From Morella rubra (Eukaryota; Streptophyta; Magnoliopsida; Fagales; Myricaceae), in NCBI GenBank assembly GCA_003952965.2, contig CM025850.1, positions 24,554,252 to 24,618,251 on the forward strand: a DNA stretch of 64,000 bases, read 5' to 3'. Positions 35,911 to 49,538 of the stretch are shown here, piece by piece. Numbering within the stretch: position 1 is the stretch's first letter; the number at the start of each line of letters is the position of its first letter. A program made the translations under genes and the position numbers. Under the pieces are notes generated by a model, which was not told the DNA's origin, made no database searches, and worked only from the letters and a program-made list of their open reading frames with translations.

Positions 35911-38900
35911 TCAGTTTATCCAAACTTCATGTCGTTCAGTCGTTGTCTTGGTAGATTGAATCCTAAAAGTTAGACTGAAATACAAAAGAAGAATATTGTG
36001 CGGAAGTTTGGTTAGAATATGAGTTGGGTGGAGTGGTGGGGGGTGGCAAAACCCACAACCTAGATTTTTCAGACCGGCAGAGGCAGTGGCAAACATTCCA
36101 ACAAGAAGCACTGATCAGATTGCTAGACAAGTTAAATCAAATGAGATATGATATGATACTTGGGATTGACGCCCTAGACATGCCTTTTTGTGGAACTTTG
36201 AAACTGTGGAAGCCATTGAGGTTCTACTTCATACATATTCATACATTTTTAACGAAAACTTCTGTTTTCATAGGGAAAAAAAAAGTAACAACGAAAAGAT
36301 TTGTTTGCCTCAACCATCTACAGTGAGGACTTGTTTGAAGATTAATAATACAGGAGAAAGTTACAACCTTTCGTCCTGTCAATCCTGACAACTTGATATA
36401 TTTGACAGCGGTGGGTGTAGAAAATTTTATAAGACACTCAAGAGTGCTTAGGAGAAAGAACAGTGAGAGAGAGAGAGAGAGAGAGATTAAAGAGTGGGAA
36501 GTAACAGGGGTCGGGTCCAACGAACATGTGATTCCAATTCAAGGAAGTAGTCAATGAGAGCATTGGAAGAGAGAAAGATTATGGTGAAGTTGGAAGAATC
36601 TGATCCCTGGTTCAAGGGGTAAAGGTATGGGAAAGGTGCACTTTCAATACTCATATCGGATGGTCCTAACCAGTCAGGTAGGTTACAGGTTATATATCTG
36701 ACCTCGAAATAGAGTGAGACTTCAGAAGAATCAAGAATCTCGCAAGAAAGCTTTATGTCCAAACTCTGTTTGAAAACCTGCAATAGAAGGTTTAGCCATA
36801 TCGTCTATTTACTTTCCGATGAAACTACCAAATGGGTTATGATCATTATGCATGAAAAAGAGTCCTATTGAGATCAACGAGAGTCTGGGTGACCAACCAA
36901 CACAGAATTTCGTTTGAGCAGAGGAATTGGTTTGAGGGTGACCAACCAAAACATAATTTCTTTCGACTCTATAATGCTTTTTTTTGTTTTTTTTGCAGCA
37001 CACTATTCTTGGGTATTCGCACTTCAATCTTCATCGGACAGCATTTAATTGGGGGATAAACCCACTAATGGCCGTCTATGGTACACTTGGAGCCGAAGAA
37101 CACCCATATCAATCGAAGTTGTAAAAACTTATCTGTTTTTGTACTGGAGTGTAAGCTATTGGGATTTGCTCATTTATTTCCCACTCATCTCTGGGTGTCT
37201 TGCAAATTGGTCAATAAGATCGTCTCCAAAACCACCGTCCAGCACATCATGCCTTTCGACATCACTTCCTACAACAATGGCTCTATTGCAGCATTGGCTG
37301 TACTTATATTGCTCTTCCACTACTGAATGCCTGTCTTGAGGAAATGAATAGGCTTTAATAACTTGCTGTTTCGCTTCTATTATTATCTTCTGGCAGTGCA
37401 CGATTCAAAATTTTGGCAACTATGCATACCATTTGCAAATTGCCACTAAATCTGCCGACGAAAACAAAATTGCATTCAACTCCAGTATTGCGTTAGAAAA
37501 AATATAGAAACAGACCACAGCACCAATCAATAAGCATGTTTATAAATTTTATTACCTTCTTGACCAAGAAGGATTCGCCCACCAACTCCAATTCAAGACT
37601 GGTATGAATGGCTTGGTGATTCTCCTTGTCCTTAACCTCACTAGCAACAATGTCAACTCAGAAAACGAGCCCATTTCGAAGAAAAATAAAAACAAGCAGA
37701 AGATTAAAGGGGCTTTGCTAGATATTATGGATTTGGATACAGACTAAAAGACAAATGGTAAAAGCAAAGGGTTTACTGTATAATAAAATAACCAAAGTAC
37801 TAGTCCAGTAATGATGTGGGTAGAGTTTCCAGCTTGCATATTTGAGACTGAGCTGTCAACCATCTGAGTGCAGGAATATAGCGTGGTAATCTTGGAAGAT
37901 GTTCGGTTTTTTTGTATTCTCAGGATTTTTTGAATCCTGAGAATACACAAACCAAATATATTTTTTAACATCACCTAAAAATAACTACAGCACGCATACC
38001 AATAAAGTTAACAACACCTAAAAATTCTCAAAACACAAAAAATTCTCAAAATACTAACTAACCGAACAACACCTTGGCGTGACAAGAAACGAGCTTCTGT
38101 AAAATTAGAACATCTAACAGCAAAGATACTTTAGCAGAAAATGAGAATAGGAACTGAATAGATGGTTTTTTGATCCAAGCTCATATACACAATGATTGAC
38201 AGGCGCTCAAAGGTAATATTGTTAGCACCTCAAAGGACATGTAATAATTTCACTTCATTCCCTGACTGAAATAAATATCAGAATTGATTTGAGCTGCTCA
38301 TTCCTTCGCATAAGCTTAATTGTAATTGGCTGGATCATCATAAGACTGGCACTAGTCTTACATCATATCTCACATTGCCCCAGCCAGATATTTCCAGCTC
38401 ACCTTCAGAAGGCATGGTAATTTAACCTCAACGTTCCTGCTGTGCAATAGAAAGCAGGAATTTTATTTAGGATGTTACCAATGTCTTCTCAGGGATTCTG
38501 AGACTCTATGTTGAAATCTATTCACTTAAAAAAGAAACTGTCAATTGAGTATTCTCCGACAACGAAGTAAAAAATAGTTCGGCCAAGTGTACACATACTA
38601 ATTCCAAAAAAGCATGTCTAACATATATTCAAGAACCAACAAGTATCACCTATTGCTGATGAAAGGACTGAAGGCTGAAGCCACACTTTAGAAAAAAGTG
38701 CATTAAGCAGGATTAAGTTGTTTTACATGACTCTGGAAGGCACTAATAGAAAAATCTAAGAGCTATTAGCATACTATGGCTTATAGGCTATAGCCACCAA
38801 GACGCTTGGATTTATAAGCCTAGGCATCGTAAGAAGTTTTGTTCTAAGCCAGCTATCATCTATATCCTATATTCAAAAAAAAAACCCCAAAAATTTAACA

Positions 38901-39761
38901 AATAACCCCAAAAACAGCCAACACAACATAGGGTACATGAAGCAGGCAAAGAAAAATGATCAAATGCAAAGTAATGTCCCAGGATCTCCCTTAAAACCCA
39001 CCGAAAACAGAATTATCTCCACAGAAGCTAGTATAATCCACCATAGCACATATAACATAGACCAAAATAGAAGAAAAGCATCAGGCCGGTGAGGGCCTTG
39101 TTGGCCACCTGCCCACAAGAAAAAGGGGGGGAAGGGGGGGGGTGTATCTTTGTTAGTAATTTGTGAACCAGCAACAATCATTAACTTTCTAGCATAATTC
39201 AAGTATGCTTAAGTATGGTGCAGAGTAAAGAGTGGTCATATATAAGAATAATGCATGAAACCGGAAAGCAACAGCAGTTCAATGAAATCATAGGTAGAAA
39301 ACATTTTCAGTGGACAGCCCAAAAAGGAACAGTTTAGGTAACGTTCATCATTTGCACAGTTTAATAAGGGGAAGTCTTCAGTTTTCAATACCAAATGGGA
39401 CTCCCCAATTTGTCAATGTCCAGCATGATCTGATGGTGAAAATTTCATCTTAAAGATCTCTGCAATAAGATACTGAATACAGTTCTAAAAACCCAGGCAT
39501 CAATGCACCACTTCAGCTGAAAGCTCAAACTGTAGGGCTGCATGAATATACATCACTGAATGGAAAGAAATTGATAAGGACATTTTCTTTTTTTTCCATT
39601 GTTATAAGTAAGCAAATGGGTTAGCATCTCTTACTTAGCAAAAAAAAAAAAATGGGTTAGCATCTCAAGCAGCTGAGAGGAGTGAAGGAAAAATAATTAA
39701 AGAAAAAAAGATCTTGCAAGTAATGGAAATGACATCAGAATGAAGGGAAAAAAAAGGAACT
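35911..39761. other. Unassigned 3.9-kb stretch, left copy
   Basis: No gene could be named. One exon-like minus-strand segment at about 36540-36782 follows a good acceptor (TTCTATTGCAG) and encodes about 80 residues of ordinary composition (QVFKQSLDIKLSCEILDSSE...). A second at about 37561-37660 reads EVKDKENHQAIHTSLELELV before a GTAATA donor. These may be exons of a real or decayed gene on the minus strand, downstream of ATXR5. A (GA)n microsatellite is at 36465-36486. The rest has no protein-like frames. Confidence 0.4.
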
Positions 39762-39767
39762 TTTATT
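39762..39767 (-). terminator. Polyadenylation-like signal of ATXR5, left copy
   Basis: AATAAA on the minus strand, about 300 bp after the ATXR5 stop codon; same relative position as 53377 in the right copy. Confidence 0.45.
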
Positions 39768-40063
39768 GATAACTGAACTACAAAGCTTTTCTCTGACATG
39801 TTTCTAAGCCATCTGGTTTTCCACATATGCCAATCTCAAGGAAAATCTTCCTTGCCTACTCCATTTCCCTCATGGCCACATAATGGGCCTGCTCTACATC
39901 AAAAACCACAATCAATAGCCCATGGGTAATTTTAGAAGAAAATTGTTTCTCCCCAAAACAATGACTAAGCTTTGAAAAAATGGCAAATGAAAAGGATCTA
40001 TTGGGATCCAAAATTACATCCCGTATGCATAACATTGTTAGTTGGCAATATCTCTACGCTATC

Positions 40064-41335
40064 TCAAACAAAATGGTGAGTTGGGTATTCATGCTCATAT
40101 CCGTTATAATCGTAATATAGCCTTTCGCCCTTAGCAATATCACGAGTGGCAACCAAAAAGACTCGGCATTCACCATTGACATTGTATCTCACACATTTAC
40201 AGTTCTGCTTCTTCCTACTTTCCCTGCAAAGAATTGGATTCATTTTAAGCACAAGGGACTTAAATATTCTCAACTCAAAAGGTAAATCTTACTACAAGGA
40301 AAGAAGATAATTTTGTTATGTGAAGTTCACTGGAGATATAGTGGACCAGCTGTCAATTAATAAGAATTAGGAATCATTCTAATATTGTTCTTTTCTAGAT
40401 TTAGCCAGATTGTGGACAAACAGAGATAGGTTGAACAGCTTACAGAGTGTGATTGTTAATGCCATTGATAAACCGCACAATGTTCCCACGTTTGTCAGGG
40501 CAGATGACCAGACTTCTAGATGGATCAGTTGCCGAGAGAAGGGTCATCATACTATCACAATCATCATGTTCCCGGTTCTTAATATAATCGACATCACCGA
40601 CGTACTCAGCAATGAATGTCATATCTTTAATCTGACCATCAGCCTCTACTGTAAAACTGCACCACAAGATCACAATGAACCTACTTAATATGCAGGTCTC
40701 ATATATAGTTGCTAGCTCTACAAGTAAGTTGAAGATAGAAGTACCCTTCACATGAATCAAAAACTACAATAAGAGGAGGGCATTCGCCTCTTTTATACAT
40801 AGCTCTGCACTGTTCCAAGGTCTCAGTATCTTCTTTGGAAAGAACCTAAGAAATAAATGACAAACTATAAGTAACACTCTAGATGGTAAAACAATTAAGT
40901 CTGGCAAAGAGAACCAAAAATTCATATGAAATAAAGAGAGACTTCAAGTTCAAACCTGCATTCCACCGTTTTCAAACTTGGCCTGGTTAGCCGATCTTGG
41001 AGCCATGTCAGGCATGTAAGTTAGGTCATCACTGAATTCCATGTGAAGTGCTGTTAAGGCCGAAGCAAGGGAACCCATTTGTTTCAGCCTTCGGGAAGGA
41101 TCTTCCAATGGGACAAAGGGTACTAGTCTCCTTCTTTTCTTTTGCAACACCAATGATCCTGAACGTCTCCTACGCTTTCTAGCATCTAGAATGCAAGTCA
41201 GCATACACACAAAGAAAGCAGCAATTATAATCAATAGTCAAATGCATGAACTATAATATTAAATGCAGCAAGTCACTGATTTAGATTTACGTGACATGAT
41301 TTCAATGCAAACTGATCATTCATGACAATACTGAA

Positions 41336-41368
<33 letters not shown>

Positions 41369-43435
41369 AGACAGAAGATCATGGCTACAAACTTTACAGG
41401 TCTCCCTCATCTTTGTAGGAATTTGATGATTACACTAAAAACTGAAACTTGAGGCCTGGATATTACTAGCATTGCCTCCTCCAGTTCCCCCGGACCACAA
41501 AAATAAATAAAAAACCCAACAAACAAGAGAATAGGTGTTAGAAGGTTTCCAAGAAAGAGCTGAATATAGCATCTTCTTCTGCTCCTAAATTTCCTAGTGG
41601 TCTAGCATCACAATTTGCACAAACAGATATCAACGCATTCTGCTCTTTTCACAAAAACATAATGGTCATGCAAGTCGGATATTTATTGGCAGCAACCTGC
41701 AATAAGTCCATAATTCTGTTCAATTTAACAACTTTGAATGGATGACAAAGAGATCCTGTCTCACACGTCCGCTTCATTAGTAAAGATGTTCCACTTAGAT
41801 CACAGGCCATTTTAAATAACCTTCACCCTCATTGTTTTTGGCCTTCCTCTTGTGCCTTCAACTGGAATTAAATTGCTCCATTGTACCATTGAAATCACTG
41901 CTATCCGTACAGCAAAGTCTGCTTTACCCAAGTTTCCCCATCACTAACCAGTCTGACCTCCTTTTGGTAAAGGAATTAAATGAAACAGCATCACTTGCAT
42001 ATCAGGTAATTTAGTTAAGTTGTCATCACAGAAAGTTGATTTTCATATCATCACACAGCCTGTTATGCAACAGGTTGCTTGACTAGAGTACATGTTCCTA
42101 CAAGTTGGATTCTGCTGATATCCATTCTACCTCTTTTAGTATGTAACCTCAAGGGTTACACATATGATCAAGCTTAACATTTTTGGATTGTGTAAAAATA
42201 ATGCACATAAAACTTTAAATGTGTCACTTCGTTCAGCTTATCAGCTTTTTGGCATCACACCTGACACTTCGGATAGAATCCTGTCATCACCTGGGAGGTT
42301 GGGTTCATGCGTGGATGGAGGGATATCCTCATTGTGTAAAGCAGCCATCGGGTTAAGAAACAAAAATACAGCCATAGTTCCAATCTCAAACGTGCATAGG
42401 AAACAAGAATTTCCTATTATGGTTAGACTATCCTGGCTCTCTAATGATCATTTCCTCACGGAAATGCATAATATGTCATTTAAAAAAACCTCTATACTTA
42501 AGTTCCAAAAACGTTCTATTGATTTGATTATGTTTCGAAATACTCTTTAAATAGATTGATATATGTTCAAAGTTTTGAAATAAAGAATTATCACAAGTAC
42601 CATCTCAACTGGAGCAAATTTTTAATTTTGTTTTTTGTTATAATAAGTTGGATCCTTCAGCCACGTTTTCATTTTTATGTATTATTTTTGGCATTAATTA
42701 TCTGGTAGGAATGATAGCGTGGAACGAGGTCGATTCAAACAATTTACAATGATCGACTCCAACACAAAGCATCAAATATCACAGACAAATTCACGAAAAA
42801 CAAAGGGAGAGATGACACGAATGTTGGATGCAAATAACGACCACGAAGAAGATGATGACAAATTCAACAATAGATGATAGCAGTGAATTTTTACCTAGAC
42901 GAGACGAACATTTGCCTTTCTTATCACTACACTTCTGAATCCGAAAGAAATCGATAATCTTTTTCTGAGAGAAACCTAAGAAGACAATAAAAAAGGGAAA
43001 CGCATTGTCGCATTTCTGACTCGAGAAACACTAAAAACGGACACAAAGGAAACAGAACAAAAAATCCCTACTTCTTACTCTTCTTCGGCAAGAGCACTCG
43101 GGGCAAAGCCAGGATCCAATGGGGACTCTGGCGACGATCGGGCGAAGGCATTTCATGTGGAAGCCTTTGTCGCACTTGTCACATAGGAGCAGCTCGTCCT
43201 CTCGGTCGCCGGAACCGCATTGCTCGCAGCTCACGTTGCCGTAGTGGGCTCGCTCCACCACGGCGTGCCGAGCCTTCGCCATTACCTCAGCCATCGACTT
43301 GAGCTTCTTCGGAGGCGGAGACGATGTCATATACGGGCGGCGCGGCGCCTCGGTGCATCGGAGAGAGCCGCTGAAGCGGATGAGCCGTTTAGCCGACGAT
43401 GCCGCCGCCGAGGAGTAGGACGTCGCTGGAGCCAT
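40064..43435 (-). CDS. ATXR5: ATXR5-like histone H3K27 monomethyltransferase, left copy
   Basis: Six exons on the minus strand: 43435-43072, 42975-42895, 41185-40956, 40845-40745, 40656-40444 and 40223-40064. They splice in phase to 382 residues (Arabidopsis ATXR5 is 379). The enzyme places H3K27me1 during replication and restrains heterochromatin re-replication. A C4HC3 PHD finger (C70, C73, C85, C88, H93, C96, C111, C114) is followed by a PCNA-binding PIP box (QKKIIDFF, 125-132), a basic linker, and a C-terminal SET domain with EYVGDVDYIKNR, RFINGINNH and YYDYNGYEHEYPTHHF. The donor at 43072 was chosen because it restores the PIP box in phase. All hallmark residues are present. An identical protein is encoded by the right palindrome arm, so this gene is either doubled or shown twice by an assembly error. 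Confidence 0.95.
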
Positions 43436-43577
43436 TGGAACCAGGGAGAGGGCGGCGGCGACACGTTCAGTAATACCAGCAATGGCCGAGGGCAGAATCG
43501 GAATACGCGAGTATTAGTATTTCACAAAGCATCTCCCTGGGAGAAGACCGAAAATGGTGTCAAAATGCGTGTTTCGG

Positions 43578-43601
43578 TCTCTCTCTCTCTCTCTCTCTCT
43601 C
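43578..43601. repeat. (CT)12 microsatellite before ATXR5, left copy
   Basis: An uninterrupted TC/CT run about 140 bp upstream of the ATXR5 start codon, probably in its leader or core promoter; on the transcribed strand it reads as GA repeats. Confidence 0.9.
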
Positions 43602-44129
43602 GCGGGGAATTGGAAAGGAAGGGGCGTGGATGGCGACGTGGAGGAAGGCGATTGGTATTACTAATGTGCGCAATGTATGCGCACAGCCTGTGAAGCAGTG
43701 CTAGTTGCTTGGTTCTTACATGTAGCCGTTTGGAATGTGGTAACATGTTTATGACACTGGGTGGCATTCCCGTAATTTTGAAATAACCAATAGTGAAATG
43801 TAGCTGTGTACCCGGGCGCCAGTGCCAAGTGATAAGAAATATGGAATAACTTAAATTATCTAATGTTCTACGATATCCGAGATTTACTTCTAAGCTTTTT
43901 TTCGGTTTAGATATTAGGTCAAGAAGTCAGTTAATTTTTTTAAAAAAAATTATAACTTTATACTTTCTAATTACTATATTTTTTATAATTTATATTTTAA
44001 ACTATCAAATTTCATTGCGTACGTATATGCAAACAACTATAAGATGTATTCGACATCTCTTCCTTACTTTCGAGTGTTAGAGTTGGAAGATAAGTATTTT
44101 TGTAGTAAATAAATAATAAAATTATAAGA

Positions 44130-44640
44130 GTTTACACTTTTTACTCTTTATTTTTGGGAGTGTTGACACATTACACACTAATGTTTTATTTTTTAGACAT
44201 TGAGCTTATTATATTATTTCTCCCAATGATTTGCACCCTGAAATGAAATTAGACGTCAAATTAGATGGTAATCGCATCGCCCTTGCCATTACTAAGATAT
44301 TGAGAGAGAAATTTATCGGTAAAGATTTCAAGAATGATGATTCCAAAACAATAAATGTCTGTCTTCCAAGAGATATGTTGATATTGTATATATTCAAGTA
44401 ATATGTAGGCAAACATTGTTTGCAATTCAAGGGCGATACAATAATCTAACAGGGATTGAGGTCATATGAGAGGCACGTGTAAATGATTACCATCTAATTT
44501 AATGCCCAGTTTCACTCCGGGGTACAAATCATTGGGGAAGATAACATAATAGACTCAATGTCTCAAAAATAAAATATTTGAGTACAATGTGTCAACACTC
44601 CAAATATAAAAGGTGAAAAATGTATTTAATCCAAATTGTA
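44130..44640. mobile_element. Second fold-back element, left copy
   Basis: About 125-bp ends are inverted copies: GGGAGTGTTGACACATTACA at 44156 against the complement of CAATGTGTCAACACTCC near 44586-44602, extending through ATTGAG(C/T)-TATTATAT-CCAATGATTTG blocks. The middle has no coding capacity. Precise ends and target duplication were not resolved. It is probably a MITE in the ATXR5 upstream region. Confidence 0.7.
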
Positions 44641-46560
44641 AATTGTTTAGATAAATTTCAACGCCAACAATGAAAGGTCTATCTCCAAATACACATCCTC
44701 AGTTTTGGATTAAGATCTTTTGCAATTACCTACTCGAATTACACGATAAAATTCAGAGAGAGATAGACACATCAAATAGACTTATTGTAGGGCCCATGCT
44801 ATTGAAAATTTTATATGGACAAATATAAACAGCATTTAACGTTGATCCTTGCTGCAGTGACGGTAGTCAAAAGCTAGATGGCACCCGTTCGACTTCGTCA
44901 AAGGCTAACCATCCTGGAGAGGGTGATCCTAAGAGTTCTACAGAGGGCAGATACCAGTTGTAGCAAAGGGTTGGAATTTGCTTCTCCGCCACCTGGAAAC
45001 AGGTCAATCGCTTTTCATGCACCACAAGGACCTATTAATCACGGGGACGAAAGACTGAGAACCTACCACCGCCGCCACCGACATTACCAGTATTATTACA
45101 ACTGAAAGATCCTAATTAGGGCCATGGAGAGGAAGATAAGAATATAAAACCATTGAGAGAACCATGCTTATGACAACGACCTCGTCTAGCTAAAAGGGTT
45201 CGTCCAGGGACGGAGGAGAAGGAAAGACCGCGCACTAGTAGAAGATTTGCAAGGATTAGTGCTGCGACAACAGAAGAATCGCCGCAAGCAACATGAGCCC
45301 GATGAAGACAAAAGTTTGAACATTTTTCTGCCGCTGTACGAAGAAATGCCTAACACCCCAAACAAACTCCATCGGCTTCTCTAATATTGTGTGCGGACCT
45401 ATCTCTTAATTTGAGAATGGAGCCCAACACGAATTCTGAATACATATATTGATGGGCGGTTGTACATGAGCTAGCCGGGCCAACCTATGGTCCACTGTGA
45501 GAGTTCAAGAAACGGCCCATGCCGGCCTGGTATGTAAAAAATAAATTACACTAAAAAACAATGTTTTATATGGAAAATAAAAAAATAAAAAAAATTATCG
45601 CGCGTCTTGAGGTGCCCAGGTTCAGAGGCCCATTTATGCTTCAATTTGAACGCATATGTATATTTTTTATGTTCAGATTTAAAATTAGTATTGATGATGC
45701 CGAAAAGTTCCAGTCCACCAAATGAGCGACAGTCAACCCGCCAACCTCCTTAGACTTGTTGGCTGTTGCTTCAATCTGCAACAAGAGACAAGAGACAAGG
45801 AGTCAAGGACTATAACAAATTCAAGGTGATTCTCCTTTGCCTAAGCCAGTCAATTGCCCTTCTAGGTTTAAAACAATACTTAAAGAGAAAACAATAAATG
45901 CATGTTTGTTCCGCGATTGATCTTCTTTTCTCATGGTGGAGATATTCCAAATTATCGGTAAAGTGTGATGGTTCTTTCCTTACTCCATTTGATTAGAGTT
46001 AGTGAGACAAATATGGAAATGACTTGCGTTTCACTAATCTTTCCATTTGGTTGATGTCCTCGATTTATTTCATTCAATTCTTCTTCCATATCACTAGAAA
46101 GATACTTGAACCAAGGCCTCTCAAGCCTTGCTAGTGCCATTTTCTCATTATGGGCCAGGTTTTTTTTTTTTTTTAACAAAAAGAAATTCTGTGCAACAAG
46201 TCACTGAGTGAACTTACCTAAAATATAAGTAAACTCTGATAGCTAACTCAGACTCATTCACGCCCTTACAAACCCTGCTTAAATGGGTTATAATATTCAC
46301 TTCGTAAAAAATTTAACCTGTGATCTATACGCCTGACACACAAATACAAATAAGCATTAACAACGAGACAGATTATGGGCCGAGTTTTCCCGTCACGAGC
46401 CCTCATTTCCGAGGGATATTGGGAAATATGTCTCGAGAATGTGTTTCGATTGGGCAACGTCGCATCAAGTATTAACTTCTTTTTTTTCTCTTTCAAAAAT
46501 TTTTCCGTGGAGGAGTCTTCAGCTTCAAGAAGCATTACACTTTTATTACGTCGTGGTGGG
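44641..46560. other. Centre-proximal spacer, left arm
   Basis: No supported gene. The frame at 44878-45105 and its mirror at 48035-48262, and the frame at 45952-46179 (LERPWFKYLSSDMEEELNEI), encode peptides with no family I recognise. Confidence 0.4.
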
Positions 46561-46583
46561 TTCCACCATTGCTCTTTGATTGT
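46561..46583. other. 23-bp palindrome spacer (loop)
   Basis: This is the only sequence between the arms. The left arm ends CGTCGTGGTGGG (46560) and the right arm begins CCCACCACGACG (46584). The spacer begins TTCCACC, so the left junction also forms a tiny inverted repeat GGTGG-GTT-CCACC. It is the single non-mirrored block near the centre. Confidence 0.95.
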
Positions 46584-48499
46584 CCCACCACGACGTAATA
46601 AAAGTGTAATGCTTCTTGAAGCTGAAGACTCCTCCACGGAAAAATTTTTGAAAGAGAAAAAAAAGAAGTTAATACTTGATGCGACGTTGCCCAATCGAAA
46701 CACATTCTCGAGACATATTTCCCAATATCCCTCGGAAATGAGGGCTCGTGACGGGAAAACTCGGCCCATAATCTGTCTCGTTGTTAATGCTTATTTGTAT
46801 TTGTGTGTCAGGCGTATAGATCACAGGTTAAATTTTTTACGAAGTGAATATTATAACCCATTTAAGCAGGGTTTGTAAGGGCGTGAATGAGTCTGAGTTA
46901 GCTATCAGAGTTTACTTATATTTTAGGTAAGTTCACTCAGTGACTTGTTGCACAGAATTTCTTTTTGTTAAAAAAAAAAAAACCTGGCCCATAATGAGAA
47001 AATGGCACTAGCAAGGCTTGAGAGGCCTTGGTTCAAGTATCTTTCTAGTGATATGGAAGAAGAATTGAATGAAATAAATCGAGGACATCAACCAAATGGA
47101 AAGATTAGTGAAACGCAAGTCATTTCCATATTTGTCTCACTAACTCTAATCAAATGGAGTAAGGAAAGAACCATCACACTTTACCGATAATTTGGAATAT
47201 CTCCACCATGAGAAAAGAAGATCAATCGCGGAACAAACATGCATTTATTGTTTTCTCTTTAAGTATTGTTTTAAACCTAGAAGGGCAATTGACTGGCTTA
47301 GGCAAAGGAGAATCACCTTGAATTTGTTATAGTCCTTGACTCCTTGTCTCTTGTCTCTTGTTGCAGATTGAAGCAACAGCCAACAAGTCTAAGGAGGTTG
47401 GCGGGTTGACTGTCGCTCATTTGGTGGACTGGAACTTTTCGGCATCATCAATACTAATTTTAAATCTGAACATAAAAAATATACATATGCGTTCAAATTG
47501 AAGCATAAATGGGCCTCTGAACCTGGGCACCTCAAGACGCCGATAATTTTTTTTTATTTTTATTTTCCATATAAAACATTGTTTTTTAGTGTAATTTATT
47601 TTTTACATACCAGGCCGGCATGGGCCGTTTCTTGAACTCTCACAGTGGACCATAGGTTGGCCCGGCTAGCTCATGTACAACCGCCCATCAATATATGTAT
47701 TCAGAATTCGTGTTGGGCTCCATTCTCAAATTAAGAGATAGGTCCGCACACAATATTAGAGAAGCCGATGGAGTTTGTTTGGGGTGTTAGGCATTTCTTC
47801 GTACAGCGGCAGAAAAATGTTCAAACTTTTGTCTTCATCGGGCTCATGTTGCTTGCGGCGATTCTTCTGTTGTCGCAGCACTAATCCTTGCAAATCTTCT
47901 ACTAGTGCGCGGTCTTTCCTTCTCCTCCGTCCCTGGACGAACCCTTTTAGCTAGACGAGGTCGTTGTCATAAGCATGGTTCTCTCAATGGTTTTATATTC
48001 TTATCTTCCTCTCCATGGCCCTAATTAGGATCTTTCAGTTGTAATAATACTGGTAATGTCGGTGGCGGCGGTGGTAGGTTCTCAGTCTTTCGTCCCCGTG
48101 ATTAATAGGTCCTTGTGGTGCATGAAAAGCGATTGACCTGTTTCCAGGTGGCGGAGAAGCAAATTCCAACCCTTTGCTACAACTGGTATCTGCCCTCTGT
48201 AGAACTCTTAGGATCACCCTCTCCAGGATGGTTAGCCTTTGACGAAGTCGAACGGGTGCCATCTAGCTTTTGACTACCGTCACTGCAGCAAGGATCAACG
48301 TTAAATGCTGTTTATATTTGTCCATATAAAATTTTCAATAGCATGGGCCCTACAATAAGTCTATTTGATGTGTCTATCTCTCTCTGAATTTTATCGTGTA
48401 ATTCGAGTAGGTAATTGCAAAAGATCTTAATCCAAAACTGAGGATGTGTATTTGGAGATAGACCTTTCATTGTTGGCGTTGAAATTTATCTAAACAATT
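46584..48499. other. Centre-proximal spacer, right arm
   Basis: Mirror of 44641-46560. No supported gene. It contains a 13-base A-run at 46970 that is 15 long in the other arm, and a one-base difference near 47540. Confidence 0.4.
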
Positions 48500-49010
48500 T
48501 ACAATTTGGATTAAATACATTTTTCACCTTTTATATTTGGAGTGTTGACACATTGTACTCAAATATTTTATTTTTGAGACATTGAGTCTATTATGTTATC
48601 TTCCCCAATGATTTGTACCCCGGAGTGAAACTGGGCATTAAATTAGATGGTAATCATTTACACGTGCCTCTCATATGACCTCAATCCCTGTTAGATTATT
48701 GTATCGCCCTTGAATTGCAAACAATGTTTGCCTACATATTACTTGAATATATACAATATCAACATATCTCTTGGAAGACAGACATTTATTGTTTTGGAAT
48801 CATCATTCTTGAAATCTTTACCGATAAATTTCTCTCTCAATATCTTAGTAATGGCAAGGGCGATGCGATTACCATCTAATTTGACGTCTAATTTCATTTC
48901 AGGGTGCAAATCATTGGGAGAAATAATATAATAAGCTCAATGTCTAAAAAATAAAACATTAGTGTGTAATGTGTCAACACTCCCAAAAATAAAGAGTAAA
49001 AAGTGTAAAC
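48500..49010. mobile_element. Second fold-back element, right copy
   Basis: Mirror of 44130-44640, with the same inverted terminal blocks (GAGTGTTGACACATTGTACT near 48540 and the complement near 48980). Confidence 0.7.
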
Positions 49011-49538
49011 TCTTATAATTTTATTATTTATTTACTACAAAAATACTTATCTTCCAACTCTAACACTCGAAAGTAAGGAAGAGATGTCGAATACATCTTA
49101 TAGTTGTTTGCATATACGTACGCAATGAAATTTGATAGTTTAAAATATAAATTATAAAAAATATAGTAATTAGAAAGTATAAAGTAATAATTTTTTTTAA
49201 AAAAATTAACTGACTTCTTGACCTAATATCTAAACCGAAAAAAAGCTTAGAAGTAAATCTCGGATATCGTAGAACATTAGATAATTTAAGTTATTCCATA
49301 TTTCTTATCACTTGGCACTGGCGCCCGGGTACACAGCTACATTTCACTATTGGTTATTTCAAAATTACGGGAATGCCACCCAGTGTCATAAACATGTTAC
49401 CACATTCCAAACGGCTACATGTAAGAACCAAGCAACTAGCACTGCTTCACAGGCTGTGCGCATACATTGCGCACATTAGTAATACCAATCGCCTTCCTCC
49501 ACGTCGCCATCCACGCCCCTTCCTTTCCAATTCCCCGC

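Larger units (their letters stand above)
29103..46560. repeat. Left arm of the giant palindrome
   Basis: The reverse complement of this whole block is found at 46584-64000. Position x maps to about 93144 minus x near the centre, drifting to about 93103 at the outer end as small indels accumulate. Identity by eye is very high. The outer end given here is only the mate of the last base in the window; the match may continue further left. Confidence 0.97.

Noticed and set aside
36465-36486. Possible CRISPR or satellite array
   Set aside because: It is a simple (GA)n microsatellite with no spacer structure; no CRISPR-like array occurs in the window.
43062-43072. Alternative ATXR5 exon-1 donor at GTAAGA seven bases earlier
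   Set aside because: It fits in phase only with a different acceptor and would destroy the glutamine of the PIP box; the chosen pair gives VRSFSQKKIIDFF as in relatives.
44878-45105. Open frame of 75 residues starting MAPVRLRQRLTILERV, mirrored at 48035-48262
   Set aside because: No recognised family, no splice or promoter support; low-complexity HRRHRHYQYYYN tail suggests chance.
46266-46878. Two 167-residue open frames crossing the palindrome centre, one on each strand, almost the same sequence
   Set aside because: They are a by-product of the inverted repeat: a frame open in both senses reads into its own mirror image. No family resemblance; only the loop-encoded residues differ.
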